Shown here piece after piece: positions 1 through 11,979 of a DNA stretch of 64,000 bases. Below the pieces are notes generated by a model. It worked only from the letters and a program-made list of their open reading frames with translations, ran no database searches and was not told where the DNA came from. This DNA is from Symsagittifera roscoffensis (taxonomy: Eukaryota; Xenacoelomorpha; Acoela; Convolutidae). Both the position numbers and the translations under genes were made by a program. The stretch covers positions 13,304,660 through 13,368,659 of the forward strand of contig NC_087069.1 in NCBI RefSeq assembly GCF_963678635.1, written 5' to 3'. How positions within the stretch are numbered: position 1 is the first letter of the stretch; each line of letters opens with the position of its first letter.

Positions 1-1239
1 CTAAATTTCGAGCTTTTTTCACCAAGGAATTCTTCAGTTGGGGTGTGCGTGGGTGAATTTTCTTATTAAAATAAATTATTGAATTAAGGTTTACAAGACT
101 GCAAATTGTTTCCGTGCCTGGTAATTGCAATGTATTAAGATGAGTAACAGAGCAAGCAGGTTTTCAATTTTTAAAACGTCGTGAAAATTGGAAGGACATC
201 GAAGGTCTGAAGGAATGAGAGAAAATAATCCGTTTTTTGCTGAAAAACTATGGCGCGCGATATCTAAGTGTTCAATAAAACTTGTTTTATCGTATAAATG
301 AAAAAAAATGTTTTATAGATAATTGTATCGCGGTAAGTCGTTGACATAAGTGTTTTAACCTAGTTACATAAACATTGCGTTTTGTCTGAATTGCTTTCGC
401 TGGTAACGACCGTTTTTAATTTGATTGCGTACTCAACAAAGGTTAAAATATGGTAAAATATGTTCTAAATTTTAGTAGAGAAACCAATTTGTGTGCTTTC
501 TATCTGAAACTTAAGAAAACCGTCTGTACAAAAAGGCTGAAAGATGCTGATGTTCAAAATGATTTTAGTGACGAAAGTCCGTCAAAACATAACGAACCGT
601 TTAAAACATAATGAATATTGGTGGAGAAAGCCGAAACATAAATTGAGCACCTCGACCCGGGTAGAACCCAAAGACAAAAGACTTTAAGGACAGACTTTTG
701 AATTAAAACTTATTCATGCTTTAATATCTGTGTTTTGAAATGGTTAAACATTTTTTGATTGATGCTTCCTTGTCAAGTTGCTTTTTTCACTTCAGCAGGT
801 GCTCTTATGCTTGATAGCTCAACAGGAAGAATTTTTCCAAAAAAGAAGTTTTAAAACAAATGGTCTAAACTGGTTCTCAAGATTTGTGGCGTAGTTTCCC
901 AGTTCAATTTGAATAAGGCTATCAATGGTGGTGGCTTCATAGTCATTTGGGCAAAAATGTGATAAATTGCAGTTTTTTTTGCTAAATTTGTAAGATGTGT
1001 AATTTCGGGGTTGACCAAAAACAATACTCATACAGTTTTCATATGCAAATTATACGACTTGCCTTTTTACTAAGATAAACAAAAAAAATGATTTCTTTGA
1101 ATTTAGTTTCTCAAAATTTTTGGAATGTGTTCGTAACTGAACACAATTGACAAAAACTATGGTTTACCCAAACTAGAGTCACCAACAGTTTGATTGTCTC
1201 GTACTTAATATGCATTGGAAACAACATGAAGTGTATCAG
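1..1239. other. AT-rich region without a recognised gene
   Basis: All frames are closed by frequent stops and the longest open stretches are short and of low complexity. Runs of A and T dominate. I see no motif, repeat boundary or RNA gene that I can support. Confidence 0.6.
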
Positions 1240-1900
1240 AGTGTTCTTGTACTGAAATCAAATACTAAAAGTATCAAACTTTAAAACTTTGCTAACATTT
1301 TCAAGGAAAATTATTTTCCAATTTTTATTGTTCAAATTATCCGACATTGGTCAAGGCTTACTTAAATATGCCAAACAAATTAGATAGAAGTTTTTAGTGT
1401 TTTTGAAAAATTCATCCAGAGAAACGGAAAAAATCCCATTGACTCCTTATTTTGTGTATTCAGGACTACTTTATCCACACAAAAAAAATCATGCATTGCA
1501 AAAAAAATTTTCGGAAAAAGTTACTTTTCTAGTACAAAATTCGATTTGCGGTTAAAAATAGACATCAAAAATTTTTGGGGCAGTTTCAAAACTTTTTGAT
1601 AAAATTATTGTTGCTGCCATAAAAAAGTGCCAGTCATAAAATTTTCATATATGGAAATTGTATGATTAAAATTTTTTTGACAAAAATTGTTTTCTTTTTA
1701 TTTGGTACAATACACCGAATTTCATACCAAAACAAGAAAAACAGTTCTTCGAAAATTCTTTGAGACCATTTTAGCAAAAAGTTTGAAATTGTTTGACTAG
1801 TATTTTCTCATAGAGTTAGTATATGGAATTGTATGATTAGCCAGTTGTTTTAGTTTGTATCGTTAAAAAAGTTACATATCAAAAAGTTTAGTTTCAATTC
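1240..1900 (+). repeat. Diverged dispersed repeat, related to about 54,180-54,700
   Basis: Collinear blocks are shared with the region at 54.2-54.7 kb. One block reads gacattggtcaaggc here and gacattgattaaggc there, each followed by an aatatgcc-aaacaa or aacatgc-aaacaa block. Another pairs a ggggcagtttcaaaact block with agggcaattgaaactta. A third ends in a gtatgat followed by a T-run. The order is kept, so this is an old duplication or two copies of one dispersed repeat. No coding potential was recognised. Confidence 0.45.
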
Positions 1901-2410
1901 TAATAATTGTAAGGATTTTTATAGCGAGAATGAGTTCTTTTTTGAAGGTGGACGAAATAAAAAGAAAAATTCTGAATTAGTCTAAAATCACAATTGTACC
2001 GACTTGTATTAAAGGTAAAGTGCCAGTCATAAAATTTTCATATATGGAAATTGTATGATTAAAATTTTTTTGACAAAAATTGTTTTCTTTTTATTTGGTA
2101 CAATACACCGAATTTCATACCAAAACAAGAAAAACAGTTCTTCGAAAATTCTTTGAGACCATTTTAGCAAAAAGTTTGAAATTGTTTGACTAGTATTTTC
2201 TCATAGAGTTAGTATATGGAATTGTATGATTAGCCAGTTGTTTTAGTTTGTATCGTTAAAAAAGTTACATATCAAAAAGTTTAGTTTCAATTCTAATAAT
2301 TGTAAGGATTTTTATAGCGAGAATGAGTTCTTTTTGAAGGTGGACGAAATAAAAAGAAAAACCTGAATTAGTCTAAAATCACAATTGTACCGACTTGTAT
2401 TAAAGGTAAA
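1627..2410 (+). repeat. Tandem duplication, two copies of about 392 bp
   Basis: Copy 1 is 1627-2019 and copy 2 is 2020-2410. Both begin gtgccagtcataaaatttt and end with attaaaggtaaa. They are nearly identical and differ by one T in a T-run before gaaggtggacg and by a small change (ttctgaatt against cctgaatt). The near identity means the duplication is recent. No long ORF lies inside, so the unit looks non-coding. Confidence 0.95.
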
Positions 2411-2445
2411 AGTCAAGTTCCATTGAAGCGTCCTGGCCGTATATA

Positions 2446-2637
2446 ATGATACGTTCTGATAGTGCCCTCGAAAAATGGATATCATTGCAACGATCTCAAC
2501 TTTCGTACGCAGTGTTCAAAATTGGTTCATTGCTGTACAGTCCTTTTTATTACATATGTTTGTTTCTGATTTTGGTCCATTTCAAAAAAGCCGCTCAGAA
2601 AATTCGAGATTGGTTCAAGAAAACTTTGCGCTTCTGA
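2446..2637 (+). CDS. Small ORF with a hydrophobic segment, doubtful
   Basis: This is a 63-codon ORF starting at ATG just after a tataatg sequence. The middle (about residues 29-46) is strongly hydrophobic and could span a membrane. The C-terminus is basic (KKAAQKIRDWFKKTLRF). No family was recognised and no neighbour supports it. It could equally be a chance ORF in AT-rich DNA, or one exon of a longer gene. It lies immediately downstream of the 392-bp tandem duplication. Confidence 0.12.
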   Translation: MIRSDSALEKWISLQRSQLSYAVFKIGSLLYSPFYYICLFLILVHFKKAAQKIRDWFKKTLRF

Positions 2638-2639
2638 AA

Positions 2640-5600
2640 AAGTGATGGAAGTTTTACTATCTCAAATTAGCAATCCATGGCTCCAGATCTATAACAGTCA
2701 GCTACGGTTCCTAACTTTCAAACCCGCGAGTGATCATACCTTTTGTTTTTACCCTTGACATAAATAAACTTTCCCGTTTAAACCCATAACAATTCCGTTA
2801 AAAAAATTTATTATTTGGATTACACAGAATACATGATAAAGAAGATATCAGAAACCTAGAACCTAGATTGAAATGTGAAAAAAACTTGAGATCAGTGATC
2901 AGTTTTATTACTCAGGTTATCCAACAAAAAAAAACGAAGACTAAACATTGAAAATAAAACAATTACAAAGCTTTTTTGGACCGATAAATTTTTTTTACTA
3001 AATAGGTTTTAATCAAAAAACGCTAGTCAGACAGTTTCAATACGTTTTGTCAATCATGATTTGGTTTGCTGATTTGATATAATCGTTAGAAATTTATGTT
3101 GAAAATTTGAAAAAAAAGCCGCAATTAATTTTCGTTTCCTTTATTGCTTTTAGTCGCAAAGCTAATAAAATGTTTGCTCAAAATAGCATCTTCTTGTAAA
3201 ATCATAATTTGTTTATGCATACAAACCCTCAGAACACCAAAACTTTTTTATTCTTTGTTGGTTTCCTTGTTTTTAGCTGAAATTTTTATAGTGAATCTGA
3301 GTAAAATGTTCACTTCAATGCAAAACTGTGCACTGGATAGGTGCCTAAATTTTGGTCTGTATGTTCCTGGATCTCAAAGACAAGTCTTTGAACATGATAA
3401 TTTTTTTTTTCGGAGCGAAAAAAAAGAAATTTAAAGAACAAAAGAAGAACAAAGTGAGTGTCCTTGTAGCAGAGTCCACTTACATAACTGCGCTGCCTAA
3501 AGACGCCGCGGTAAGCTTATCAAAAAACTCTAAGACAACTGTAGTTTTTTGATAAGCAAACGTCAATACAACTGTAGTTAAATCCTGCAGCAAATCTTAC
3601 TATTCAATAGTTATCATCGTTTTCGACAAGACTAAGTTGATGAGATCAAATTGATTTACGCGTGTTTTTTAAATATTCCTCAAAAAAAACAGGAGTGCTT
3701 GTAAAAGTGTGAAACCCTGGTTGTTCCGACTGCCTTTTAAGGTCTTTGGAGCATTAATAACATGAAAAAGTTGGATGTAAAGAATAAAAATATTATTTTT
3801 TCTAAATTTGAGTTTCTTGTGAAAGTCGTCCGCCCACACGGTATAAAAAGTACAAAATGATAGATTTCACTCCTAGTAACAAATCAAACTTGGCAAAAAA
3901 ACTTCGTTCAATTGAAACAATTTCTAAGATGTAATAAATCTCCGCTTACGCGTTAATAGCGCTTAAAGTTTTGCGCGTTACTTTTCCTAAATTGGCCTAA
4001 ATGGCAGCCTTCTGACAAGTGAAATATACACTTTTTCAAATTAAGCTCAGGGCACAAAAATACCTCCGAGTACAAACATTTGGCTAGTTTTGTTACAAAA
4101 GTCTGATTGATAATCCTTGAAAATACTTAGATTATTGTTTCGATTTTTGCAACGAAAGTAACTGAAAGCTTGTGCTCGGGTGGTTTTTTTTCTTCAGACA
4201 AATTTTGAGTTTTCAACTACAAGAGTGGAGATTTTACAACTAATTTGAAGCAAAACTTGGGCGGTTTGAGCGGTTTTCTTCGACAATTGCGCTCAAAACC
4301 GCTTAAATCTTGCTTCATTAGGTGAAAAATCTCGACTCGGGTTTTCAAAAGTTGATTTTTTTCTGAAGACAAAAAGCAACCACCCCGAGCATATACATTC
4401 CGTTACTTTCGTTACGAAAATCAAAACAAAAACCTAAGTATTTTAAAAGATTATTGTTTTGCTATAGCTTTTTTTGACGAAGTTTTTTCTTCACATAAAA
4501 AATTATGTTGTCCTGAATTTAAATTTAAAAAGATTTTGTACCTGTGATTTAAAGATTGCCATTTTGGCGAACTCGGGGCAACTCAGCGCAATTCATTTGA
4601 GGTAAGGGAAGATTTTAACCGTCTTAGAAATCGTTCCAAATTGGTTGAAAGAAGCTTATTTGCCGTAACCGTTATGCTACTATGAGTAAAAACTATCACA
4701 TTTTACTTTAAATGGTGAGTGGAGGGAAGATTTTTACAAAAAAAAACTCGATTTTTTTTGAATTCCATTTTGTTTTATAACAATGAATTCTTTCATCTCT
4801 TTACTTCTCCATAGACCATAAAAAGCAGTCGGAAAATTCAGGGCTTCGCAGTGATACAAGCAGTCTTGTGCGCTTTAAACGTTTCTGATTTCAAATTTTT
4901 GAATGCGGCGAGATACCAAACTTGGATAAACAATCTCAAAACGCTCAAAGAATTCTCAAAGGATTCGATTTGTTTTTAGAAGTTCTCAAACTTTTTGTTA
5001 TTTTTAACTTCATTTCTATCAACATTAACAACATATAACGCTACACGACTTCTCGTATTTTAGAGCAAAGCCTTGTGCGTTCAAAGTGATTTTATTGGTA
5101 TCGAGATAAACTACAACTTTTTGACTGCAAAAATATATCAAGTTTTAAGTAATATAATTAATTTTGCCTCATGAATTGCAATAGAGGGGCGTTGAACAGT
5201 GTCAAAGGAAAACAGTGCCAAAACTGAATCTGTGTTCAACGTTTCTAGAAATTTGATCAATTATGCAATTTTGAGTGCATTTTGTGATCGTCGGCAGTTT
5301 TGCGTAAATAATGTTTTGTTCCACTTTCAACTTCCGTCCATTTTATTATAATTACTTGTCAATGATTTGGAAGATTAAAAACAGTTTTCAAAATATTTTT
5401 CGGTACTATTGAACAAGATTTGATTCTCGGCAGTGTTAAACTCCGGCATGTAATACTGTCCGTCGAATTAATTGCTTATTGATATCCTTTATTCATTATT
5501 ATATTTGACGAAAGTAGCAGAAGCTGGGTTATTTTGACCCAATGATTAATTGGGAAACAAAAAAGTTTTTGTCTCTTAAAACTAAGCCAGAAGATCAGCA

Positions 5601-5800
5601 AGTAGTTTTTTCGGGAAAACTAATTAAACTTTTGATGATCTTCTTTAAACTGCCTATCTCGACAAATACAATGGCAGTAATATTTCCGAGAAGGTCTAAC
5701 TTCGACCCATCATAACCGTAACTACTTTATAGTTTTTTGGTTGTTTTCCAGCCTTTTTTCATTAAAGTTAAATAACAAATGGGCTCATTCAGCTCTTTCC
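2640..5800. other. AT-rich region without a recognised gene
   Basis: Only short, unconvincing ORFs are present. A TATA-like string (tataaaaagt) occurs near 3842, but no gene follows. The block around 4140-4440 contains two related stretches in opposite orientation: one near 4140-4260 with ttcgttgc/gaaagtaac, caagagtggag and ttttgagttttc, and its near mirror near 4310-4420. This suggests an imperfect inverted repeat. Nothing else can be supported. Confidence 0.5.
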
Positions 5801-5807
5801 AATGGAG

Positions 5808-5870
5808 TATGACGTTGTGGCGCTCCGGTAGCGCTGGTGCCCATATAGTTGCTGGTTCAAATCGAACGTT
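5808..5870 (+). repeat. tRNA-like sequence with A and B boxes (possible SINE head)
   Basis: An A-box-like tggcgctccgg (5818-5828) is followed 36 bases later by a B-box-like ggttcaaatcg (5854-5864), with CAT in a plausible anticodon region between them. Each box departs from consensus by one or two bases. The spacing is shorter than in a normal tRNA and no acceptor stem is apparent, so this is not a functional tRNA gene. A tRNA-derived SINE relic is the best explanation. Chance is possible. Confidence 0.3.
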
Positions 5871-8554
5871 CGCTGCAGTTTGCAAATTGATCTCTTGCAA
5901 GTAAGTCATAGATTAATTGGAAGCTGATTATACCCGCTCTTGTCAGCCTAAGAAATTAACCTTCCCGTCAGGCCTCCGGGCTGGTTGATTAAAAACATAC
6001 TTATTGGCAAAAAACTCAACATGGATGAGGATCTGGCAGGGGACTTCTCACGCGAAGGATTCAGTAGTTGAAGCCTGGTGGTCACACAACAAGGAGCACA
6101 AGCAAACTCCTCGAAAACATCAACTTAACAGCCGTCTCTGAGGTCAACTTTTTTCATCCCAGGTCCAGTTTTGCAACTTTCTCAGGGGCAGCGGATTTCA
6201 GAGTAAAAACTTCCCCCGATAGTTCTCAAACTTTGATTTATTTAAAATGGTCCTTCTCAGTTCACATCTCGCAATATAACACACTTTGCAAAACTTAAAA
6301 AATAACGTTTGAAGTAAGGTATAATTAAGAGTTTCTCGCCAGCTTAATGGTGGTCAACAATTTCCATGCCATTTGGTTTTTAAGCAAACAAACGTTTTAG
6401 AAATTTTAATTTCAGAAAAAAAATATTTTTCCAGGGGAAAAACCCTTTAGGTCAGCACGTCTCGCTTTCACGTTTCTCCTTAAAATTTTTAGAAGGCCAT
6501 TTTCTGAAAAATTAAAAAAAAAAACAGGAATCCGTAGATGTTTTGGACACTCATAAGGGTCGGCCGATTGAAAATAGTCGTCATAAAATAGTACAAACTG
6601 ACAAATTGGGAGGCTTTTTGTGTCGCCAGGGGATTCAATACACAATGGATTGGGGACTTTCCTTAAATATGCTACCGTATAAGCGTGTAAAAGATATAAA
6701 TATATGTTTCGTATCATTCATTCTGTTATGTTATATTAGTGGGTTTGATTCAGTAATAATAAAAACATAAATGTTTCTTCAAAATTTCAGTCACTGGCTA
6801 TTGAAGTCTGTCTTATAGATCGTGATAATGTGTCTAAATATACAGTAAGTCTCCTGTGTATAGGATCTCAACTCCAAAGTTTTGATGTTTACAATCCCAA
6901 GGTTATTTGCGTACATTTTCGCAGGATATTTTCGCAATATGAGCTCAGGATAATTCTTTCTTTTTGAAGTTTGTTTCAAAGAATCAAAGTCATCGCGTTA
7001 TTGGGATAGATTGGGATAGTCGGACTTGCAATCGTTCGTTTGCTCGCTAGTCCCTGGAATTTTATCGCCATTGTTGACAAGAGTCTCAGTGCACTCATGA
7101 TCTAGCTTTTACAACTGATCTCCCCTATATTGCTCAAAATGGTAAAAACCAATTTCTGTTCTTCACACGATGGACATTTAGCTGACAAAGTCGACAAAAC
7201 GTAAGCCGAAATTATATGCTTGAAATAAAAACAAAAAATAAGATTTTCAAAACCCACGCTAAGGGTATGTTTACAAATAACAGCACATGTAAAAAAATTT
7301 CTTGTTGGAAAAGCAAGCCGATTCAATAGTGCAGAAATTCAAGTGAGTAAAAACTGGGTACTTGTGTTTTTGTGACATTCGACCAGAATGTATTAAATTG
7401 CAGTTCGAATTCGAATTTTTATTATAGCAGCTGAGCAGGAAAATTGGTGGTTTTAGCACAATAACAGTGTTAGTTGTTCAGTTTGACGAATTGGGAATGG
7501 TCAATTTGGTGTGACATGTTAATTTTTAAAATATCGTTTGAAAAAAAGACACGTTACGACGTCGAAATTTCGCGACAACTGAAAACTGAAAGAAAAAACA
7601 GAAGAACAGAATTCGTTTAGAAAACCGGTGAACGGCAATTGTGCGAGACAGATCGAGGTTGAAATAGACAACAATTATCAGAAGACCATTCCGAGTTATA
7701 ACGATTATGCCGCTACGATCGTTACAACACGAATCCCGAGAACCAGGAAGGGTATTATCGAAATAATATCGATATCTCAAAACTTGCGATTTGGGGGGTG
7801 GGGGTCAAAATATCACTGTTTGTGCCAGTCGGTCAGATTTGGAAGTTTGACCTTGAGAAAACGTTTAGTCTTGATTTTGGGGTGAAATGCAGTTTTTCAA
7901 CAGTTCGTATTGAGCATGTCATGCTCAAATTTCCCGCGACAACTGAAAATACCAGAAAAATAAGATCAGAATATTCGAACTACAATCGTGGGAAAGGAGT
8001 CAAAAATAGCAGCAGGAAATTGCTATTCCCAATTTCCGATACTTAATTCAAACGAGAGTAGAGCTGTCTTATTTTTGGCAGAAGATGGATAGTGATCGCG
8101 AGTGGAGAGGAAATAAATTGTAGTGGACCAGAGTGAAGCTTCGGTGGAAAGGTGGACAGCTGAAGCTGCCCAATGGTCCAGTCCAAAAACTTGTTTCTTG
8201 AGTTGAAAATACTTATTTCAAATTTCTCAAGTTAAACTTAATTACCCAATCAATTCTAGATTTGTTTTACAGTTTAGTTACTCAGTTTTTAACGGCGTTC
8301 GCGTATTTTAGGTATTTCGAGACCTGAGTGTGGGGGCGTTCTTTTTTTCTAGAATGGGGGGGTGTATTTTGGTTGAGGCCTTTAGGTTGTAACGCGGGTT
8401 TTAGTCTCATGTCGCAGGTGAACCGAATTGTATCCGACCGCCTGAGGTAGAAAAACACAAGAGATAGTGTCCCTGACTCTTGAGCCAATGGTTATAGGGC
8501 CTATTTTTCTTTAACCTCAATTGTGAGACTTAAGTAGGCGACTGTTACATAGTA
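5871..8554. other. No recognised gene
   Basis: ORFs here are below 105 codons and look random in composition. There is no conserved motif, long repeat or RNA gene that I can support. GC content rises slightly after about 7,500. Confidence 0.5.
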
Positions 8555-8612
8555 ATTTCATGGCGCTCCTGGTTGTTTTTACGACATCAAGACTACGGGA
8601 TCAAACCCACTT
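8555..8612 (+). repeat. Weak tRNA-like A/B-box pair
   Basis: tggcgctcctgg begins at 8561 and ggatcaaaccc begins at 8598, 37 bases later. The first nine bases match the candidate at 5818. The B box has T-to-A at its third base. This may be a second relic of the same tRNA-derived repeat. No tRNA fold is visible. Confidence 0.2.
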
Positions 8613-8764
8613 GACACAGCTTCGGGCTACATGCCAATTCTAGAGTACCGGTGGTGCGGTTCAACGGGAACGTATTCACCATTTGGTTGTACCGCGTTAG
8701 CTTTTTAAGAAAAATTGAGAAATTTTCCCGGTGCTCTTTCCGAAACGAGGCCTAGCTAACTGAG

Positions 8765-8905
8765 TAAGGTGGATCAGTAGGGGGACAAAAAACGAGTAAA
8801 AGAGAAAAAGCAAAACAAAAAACGATGAAAAGAGAAAAAGCAGAACAAAAACCAAAAAATAATAGAATAAGGAACAAAAAACAATAAAAACTCAAAAAAG
8901 ACAGA
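8765..8905 (+). repeat. A-rich degenerate tandem repeat
   Basis: The motif aaaagagaaaaagcaaaac / aaaagagaaaaagcagaac recurs with aaaaacgag/aaaaacgat and further aacaaaaaac blocks. This is low-complexity purine-rich DNA. The open frame on the opposite strand is a composition effect. Confidence 0.7.
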
Positions 8906-9069
8906 GGTTTTGACTTCCAAAATGGATGGATCAAACCTTTCTAATAATTAAAACAGTAGACCCATACTGTTTTCCAATAAGACCAATCGTATCGATCAAA
9001 TCAGCAGCGTTGAACAGGTGTTCAAGCGTGGGGCGTTGTAAGGTTTTCAGATTGCTTGTAACATCAGCG

Positions 9070-9201
9070 GACCACTGGGAGACTTGACTGGAAGAGGTGA
9101 CCAGCGAAGTGGGAAAGTGGACAACTGGGAGGCTTGACCACTGGGAGACTTGACTGGAACAGGTGACCAGCCCAGGGGAAAGTGTGGCCAACCGGCAGGT
9201 G
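9070..9201 (+). repeat. 66-bp tandem repeat, two copies
   Basis: gaccactgggagacttgact begins at 9070 and again at 9136, giving a 66-bp period. The second copy has aacaggtgaccagcccagg where the first has aagaggtgaccagcgaagt. A partial gaggcttgacc unit lies between. It is close upstream of element A copy 1 and may belong to its LTR or flank. Confidence 0.8.
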
Positions 9202-9914
9202 ATCAGCCAGCAGTGAGATCAAAGCAGAACAGAGCAAACGGAAGAAGGTTTACAGAGGTTCTGTTTGGTCAAACGGGTATCTTTTAAATCCATTTTACAT
9301 TATAGGAAAAACGTGTAAAATTGAATAAGCGAATACCCACTGTTATGAGGAAACGTTTTTACTTGAGCAGAGCTTGGAAACAGGTTCTACGGTTTTCTCT
9401 CGAGAGGTTTAACAACCACGCTTAGGGTAATTTTCGGCTTAAGTGGGCGGCTAGATAGGGGGGAGGTTAGAAGAGGGGCTGATTAAGATAGAGGTTGGCG
9501 GTACAAATTTATAAAAAGGGGGGACACATTATAGTAACTATACAATCGATATCGTCGATTTAGTTACATTAGTAGATCCAGAATCTGGAACAATCCATCT
9601 ATAGACTCAGAAAAAGAGTTGCAACGCGACGAGATCCAATTTTATGATCGGATTAAGGTAGGTACCCTGGTCGGATCGGGTGGGGGGATCGTAAATAGAC
9701 AGTTTTTGGAAGCCAAAAGGAAAATACCCCATAAGATCGCTAGTAGGGGTGAGGAAAAACGCTTGACAGTCAGGTACCAGACATTTTTTCTATAAAAAAC
9801 GGCATAGATTACCTATGGATTTTTGGTTTACTTAACTTTCTGGTTTTTGTAACTTTCATTTTTGTTGGAATTTTCAAAGTTTGTACGTTTTTGGGTCAAA
9901 TTTTAGAGAATTTT
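9202..9914 (+). promoter_or_regulatory. Candidate promoter/5' LTR region of element A copy 1
   Basis: A good TATA string (tataaaa, 9510-9516) sits in an otherwise G-rich stretch and is followed by 2.5 kb of leader before the gag ORF at 11,980. Position and composition fit an LTR promoter. I could not find the matching 3' LTR or a primer binding site, so the LTR boundaries are not defined. Confidence 0.3.
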
Positions 9915-11047
9915 AACGAATCGGCTAAAATTACAAACTAACAAACAAGTCATATTTTGACTTTCATCGGATTGAAACAGGGAAGGCAGTTTTAGGGGAC
10001 TTACTAAAGAAAATTTTGGTAAACAGAATTGGGTTTTGGGGATTATTTTTTATACTAGAACTCTAGAGGTGGTACTGGGATAATGGATCAGGTATCCCAA
10101 TACTCAACATAAGGTACAGGGGAAAACTTCAATCAGGCGAAGAAACCCTTGAGCTACAAAGTGGGAAGAGTCTTGCCGGCAGTCTTGGGATAGTGATTTA
10201 GATGTCCCAACTCTCAGTCTAGGGATAGTGATATAAGTATCCCAACACTTCAGCGAAGGGTCCTAGGAGAGTTCATAAAGGTCCTGGGACAGCAACGAAG
10301 TGTACCAACACTTGAGCGAAGGGTCCTGGGAGGGTTCAAAGAAGTCCTAGGACAGCAAGGAAGTGTAAAAACACTTGGGCGAAGGGTCCTAGGAGGGTTC
10401 AGAAAAGTCCTGGGACAGCAACGAAGTGTACCAACACTTGAGCGAAGGGTCCTGGGAGGGTTCAAAGAAGTCCTGGGACAGCAACGAAGTGTACCAACAC
10501 TTCAGCGAAGGGCCTAGGAGGGTTCAGAAAAGTCCTGGGACAGCAACGAAGTGTACCAACACCTGAGCGAAGGGTCCTAGGAGGGTTCATAAAAGTTCTG
10601 GGACAGCAACTAAGTGTACCAACACTTGAGCGAAGGGTCCTGGGAGGGCTCAGAAAAGTCCTGGGACAGCAGCGAAGTGTACCAACACTTGAGCGACGGG
10701 CCGGCTAACGAATCGGCTAAAGTTACAAACTAACAAATCAGTCATATTTTGACTTTCATCGGATTGAAACAGGGAAGGTAGTTTTAGGGGACTTAGTAAA
10801 GAAAGTTTTGGTGAACAGAATTGGGTTTGGGGATCTTTCTTTATACTAGAGCTCTAGAGGTGGTACTGGGATAGTGGATCAGGTATCCCAATACTAGACA
10901 TAAAGTACAGGGGAAAACTTCAATCAGGCGAAGAAACCCTTGAGCTACAAGGTGGGAAGATTCTTGCCGGCAGTCTTGGGATAGTAATCTAGATGTCCCA
11001 ACGCTCAGTCTTGGGATAGTGATATAAGTATCCCAACACTTCAGCGA
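9915..11047 (+). repeat. Higher-order leader duplication (offset about 792 bp)
   Basis: The segment beginning aacgaatcggctaaa at 9915 recurs from 10,707, at an offset of 792 bp. Both copies run about 340 bp, through the blocks caatcaggcgaagaaaccc and gggatagtgatataagtatc, into a 63-bp array. The copies differ by scattered substitutions. A third, more degenerate version of the T-rich part seems present near 11,700-11,790 (tttcaatcggattttacag). The leader therefore grew by duplicating a block of unique sequence plus array. Confidence 0.9.
10258..10700 (+). repeat. 63-bp tandem array 1 (about 7 units)
   Basis: Units contain cttgagcgaagggtcct, gggacagcaacgaagtgt and accaacac in that order. cttg starts at 10,311, 10,374, 10,437 and 10,500 show the 63-bp period. 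Because 63 is a multiple of three, both strands stay open over several units, giving periodic 21-residue peptides. One unit lost a T (aagggcctagg), which breaks the frame. There are no spacers between units. The array probably belongs to the element A leader. Confidence 0.95.
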
Positions 11048-11640
11048 AGAGTCCTAGGAGAGTTCAAAAAGGTCCTGGGACAGCAACGAAGTGTACCAAC
11101 ACTTGAGCGAAGTGTCTTGAAAGGGTTCAAAAAAGTCCTGGGACAGCAACGAAGCGTACCAACACTTGAGCGAAGGGTCCTAGGAGGGTTCAGAAAGGTC
11201 CTGGGACAGCAACGAAGTGTACCAACACTTGAGCGAAGGGCCTAGGAGGGTTCAGAAAAGTCCTGGGACAGCAACGAAGTGTACCAACACCTGAGCGAAG
11301 GGTCCTAGGAGGGTTCAGAAAAGTTCTGGGACAGCAACGAAGTGTACCAACACTTGAGCGACGGGCCCTAGGAGGGTTCAGAAAAGTCCTGGGACAGCAA
11401 CGAATTACACCAACACTGGAGCGACGGGTCCTAGGAGGGTTCAAAAAAGTCCTAGGACAGTAACGAAGTGTCCCAAAAAGAACACCTAGGGTCCTAGGAG
11501 GGTACATAAAAGTACTAGGACCGTACCAAAGTGTACCACGACCCCGTAGAAGTAACCCAACACTCGAACGAAGGGTCCTAGGAGAATACCAAGAAATCCT
11601 GGGAAAGTACTAAAGCATCCCAAAACTAGAACAAAGGTTT
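11048..11640 (+). repeat. 63-bp tandem array 2 (about 9 units, degenerating 3')
   Basis: This is the same 63-bp unit as array 1. The last units, from about 11,460, diverge strongly (for example tcccaaaaagaacacctaggg and gtaccaaagtgtaccacgacc), as expected at the edge of an array where homogenisation is weaker. The minus-strand frame is open from 11,507 to 11,190, again because of the period. I do not regard it as a gene. Confidence 0.93.
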
Positions 11641-11979
11641 CTAAGGATTGAAATTGATTTAGATTCAGAACTGATTTAGACTAATTCGACTGGCTTTAGT
11701 TTTTAATTCATTAGGGAACTTTTTTTATAATTTCAATCGGATTTTACAGTAGGGACTTGAAAATATTAAATTTTAAAACTAAAGAAAATTGTATATATAA
11801 AAATCATGAAGCTAAATAGGGTATCGATAACTGAAAGAAGGGGAACAGGACTTAAGCAAAATCAAACCTCGTCGCAACGGAAACTAACACCATCAAATCC
11901 GAAAGTAATAAGAACGAATATTTCAGTGAACATGGTCAGTACATGAAGCATAAAAGAACAAAAGGCCAAGGAGAAAGCA

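Noticed and set aside
3144-3552. Hydrophobic plus-strand ORFs as a membrane protein gene
   Set aside because: Short, overlapping, T-rich frames without a motif or support from neighbours.
8752-9191. Minus-strand ORFs with Phe/Leu- and Ser-rich peptides
   Set aside because: They are translations of A-rich low-complexity DNA and of the 66-bp tandem repeat. No gene features.
10250-11507. 63-bp regular repeats as a CRISPR array or as two proline/arginine-rich genes on the minus strand
   Set aside because: The units are directly adjacent with no spacers, and the context is eukaryotic. The long minus-strand frames follow from a period divisible by three.
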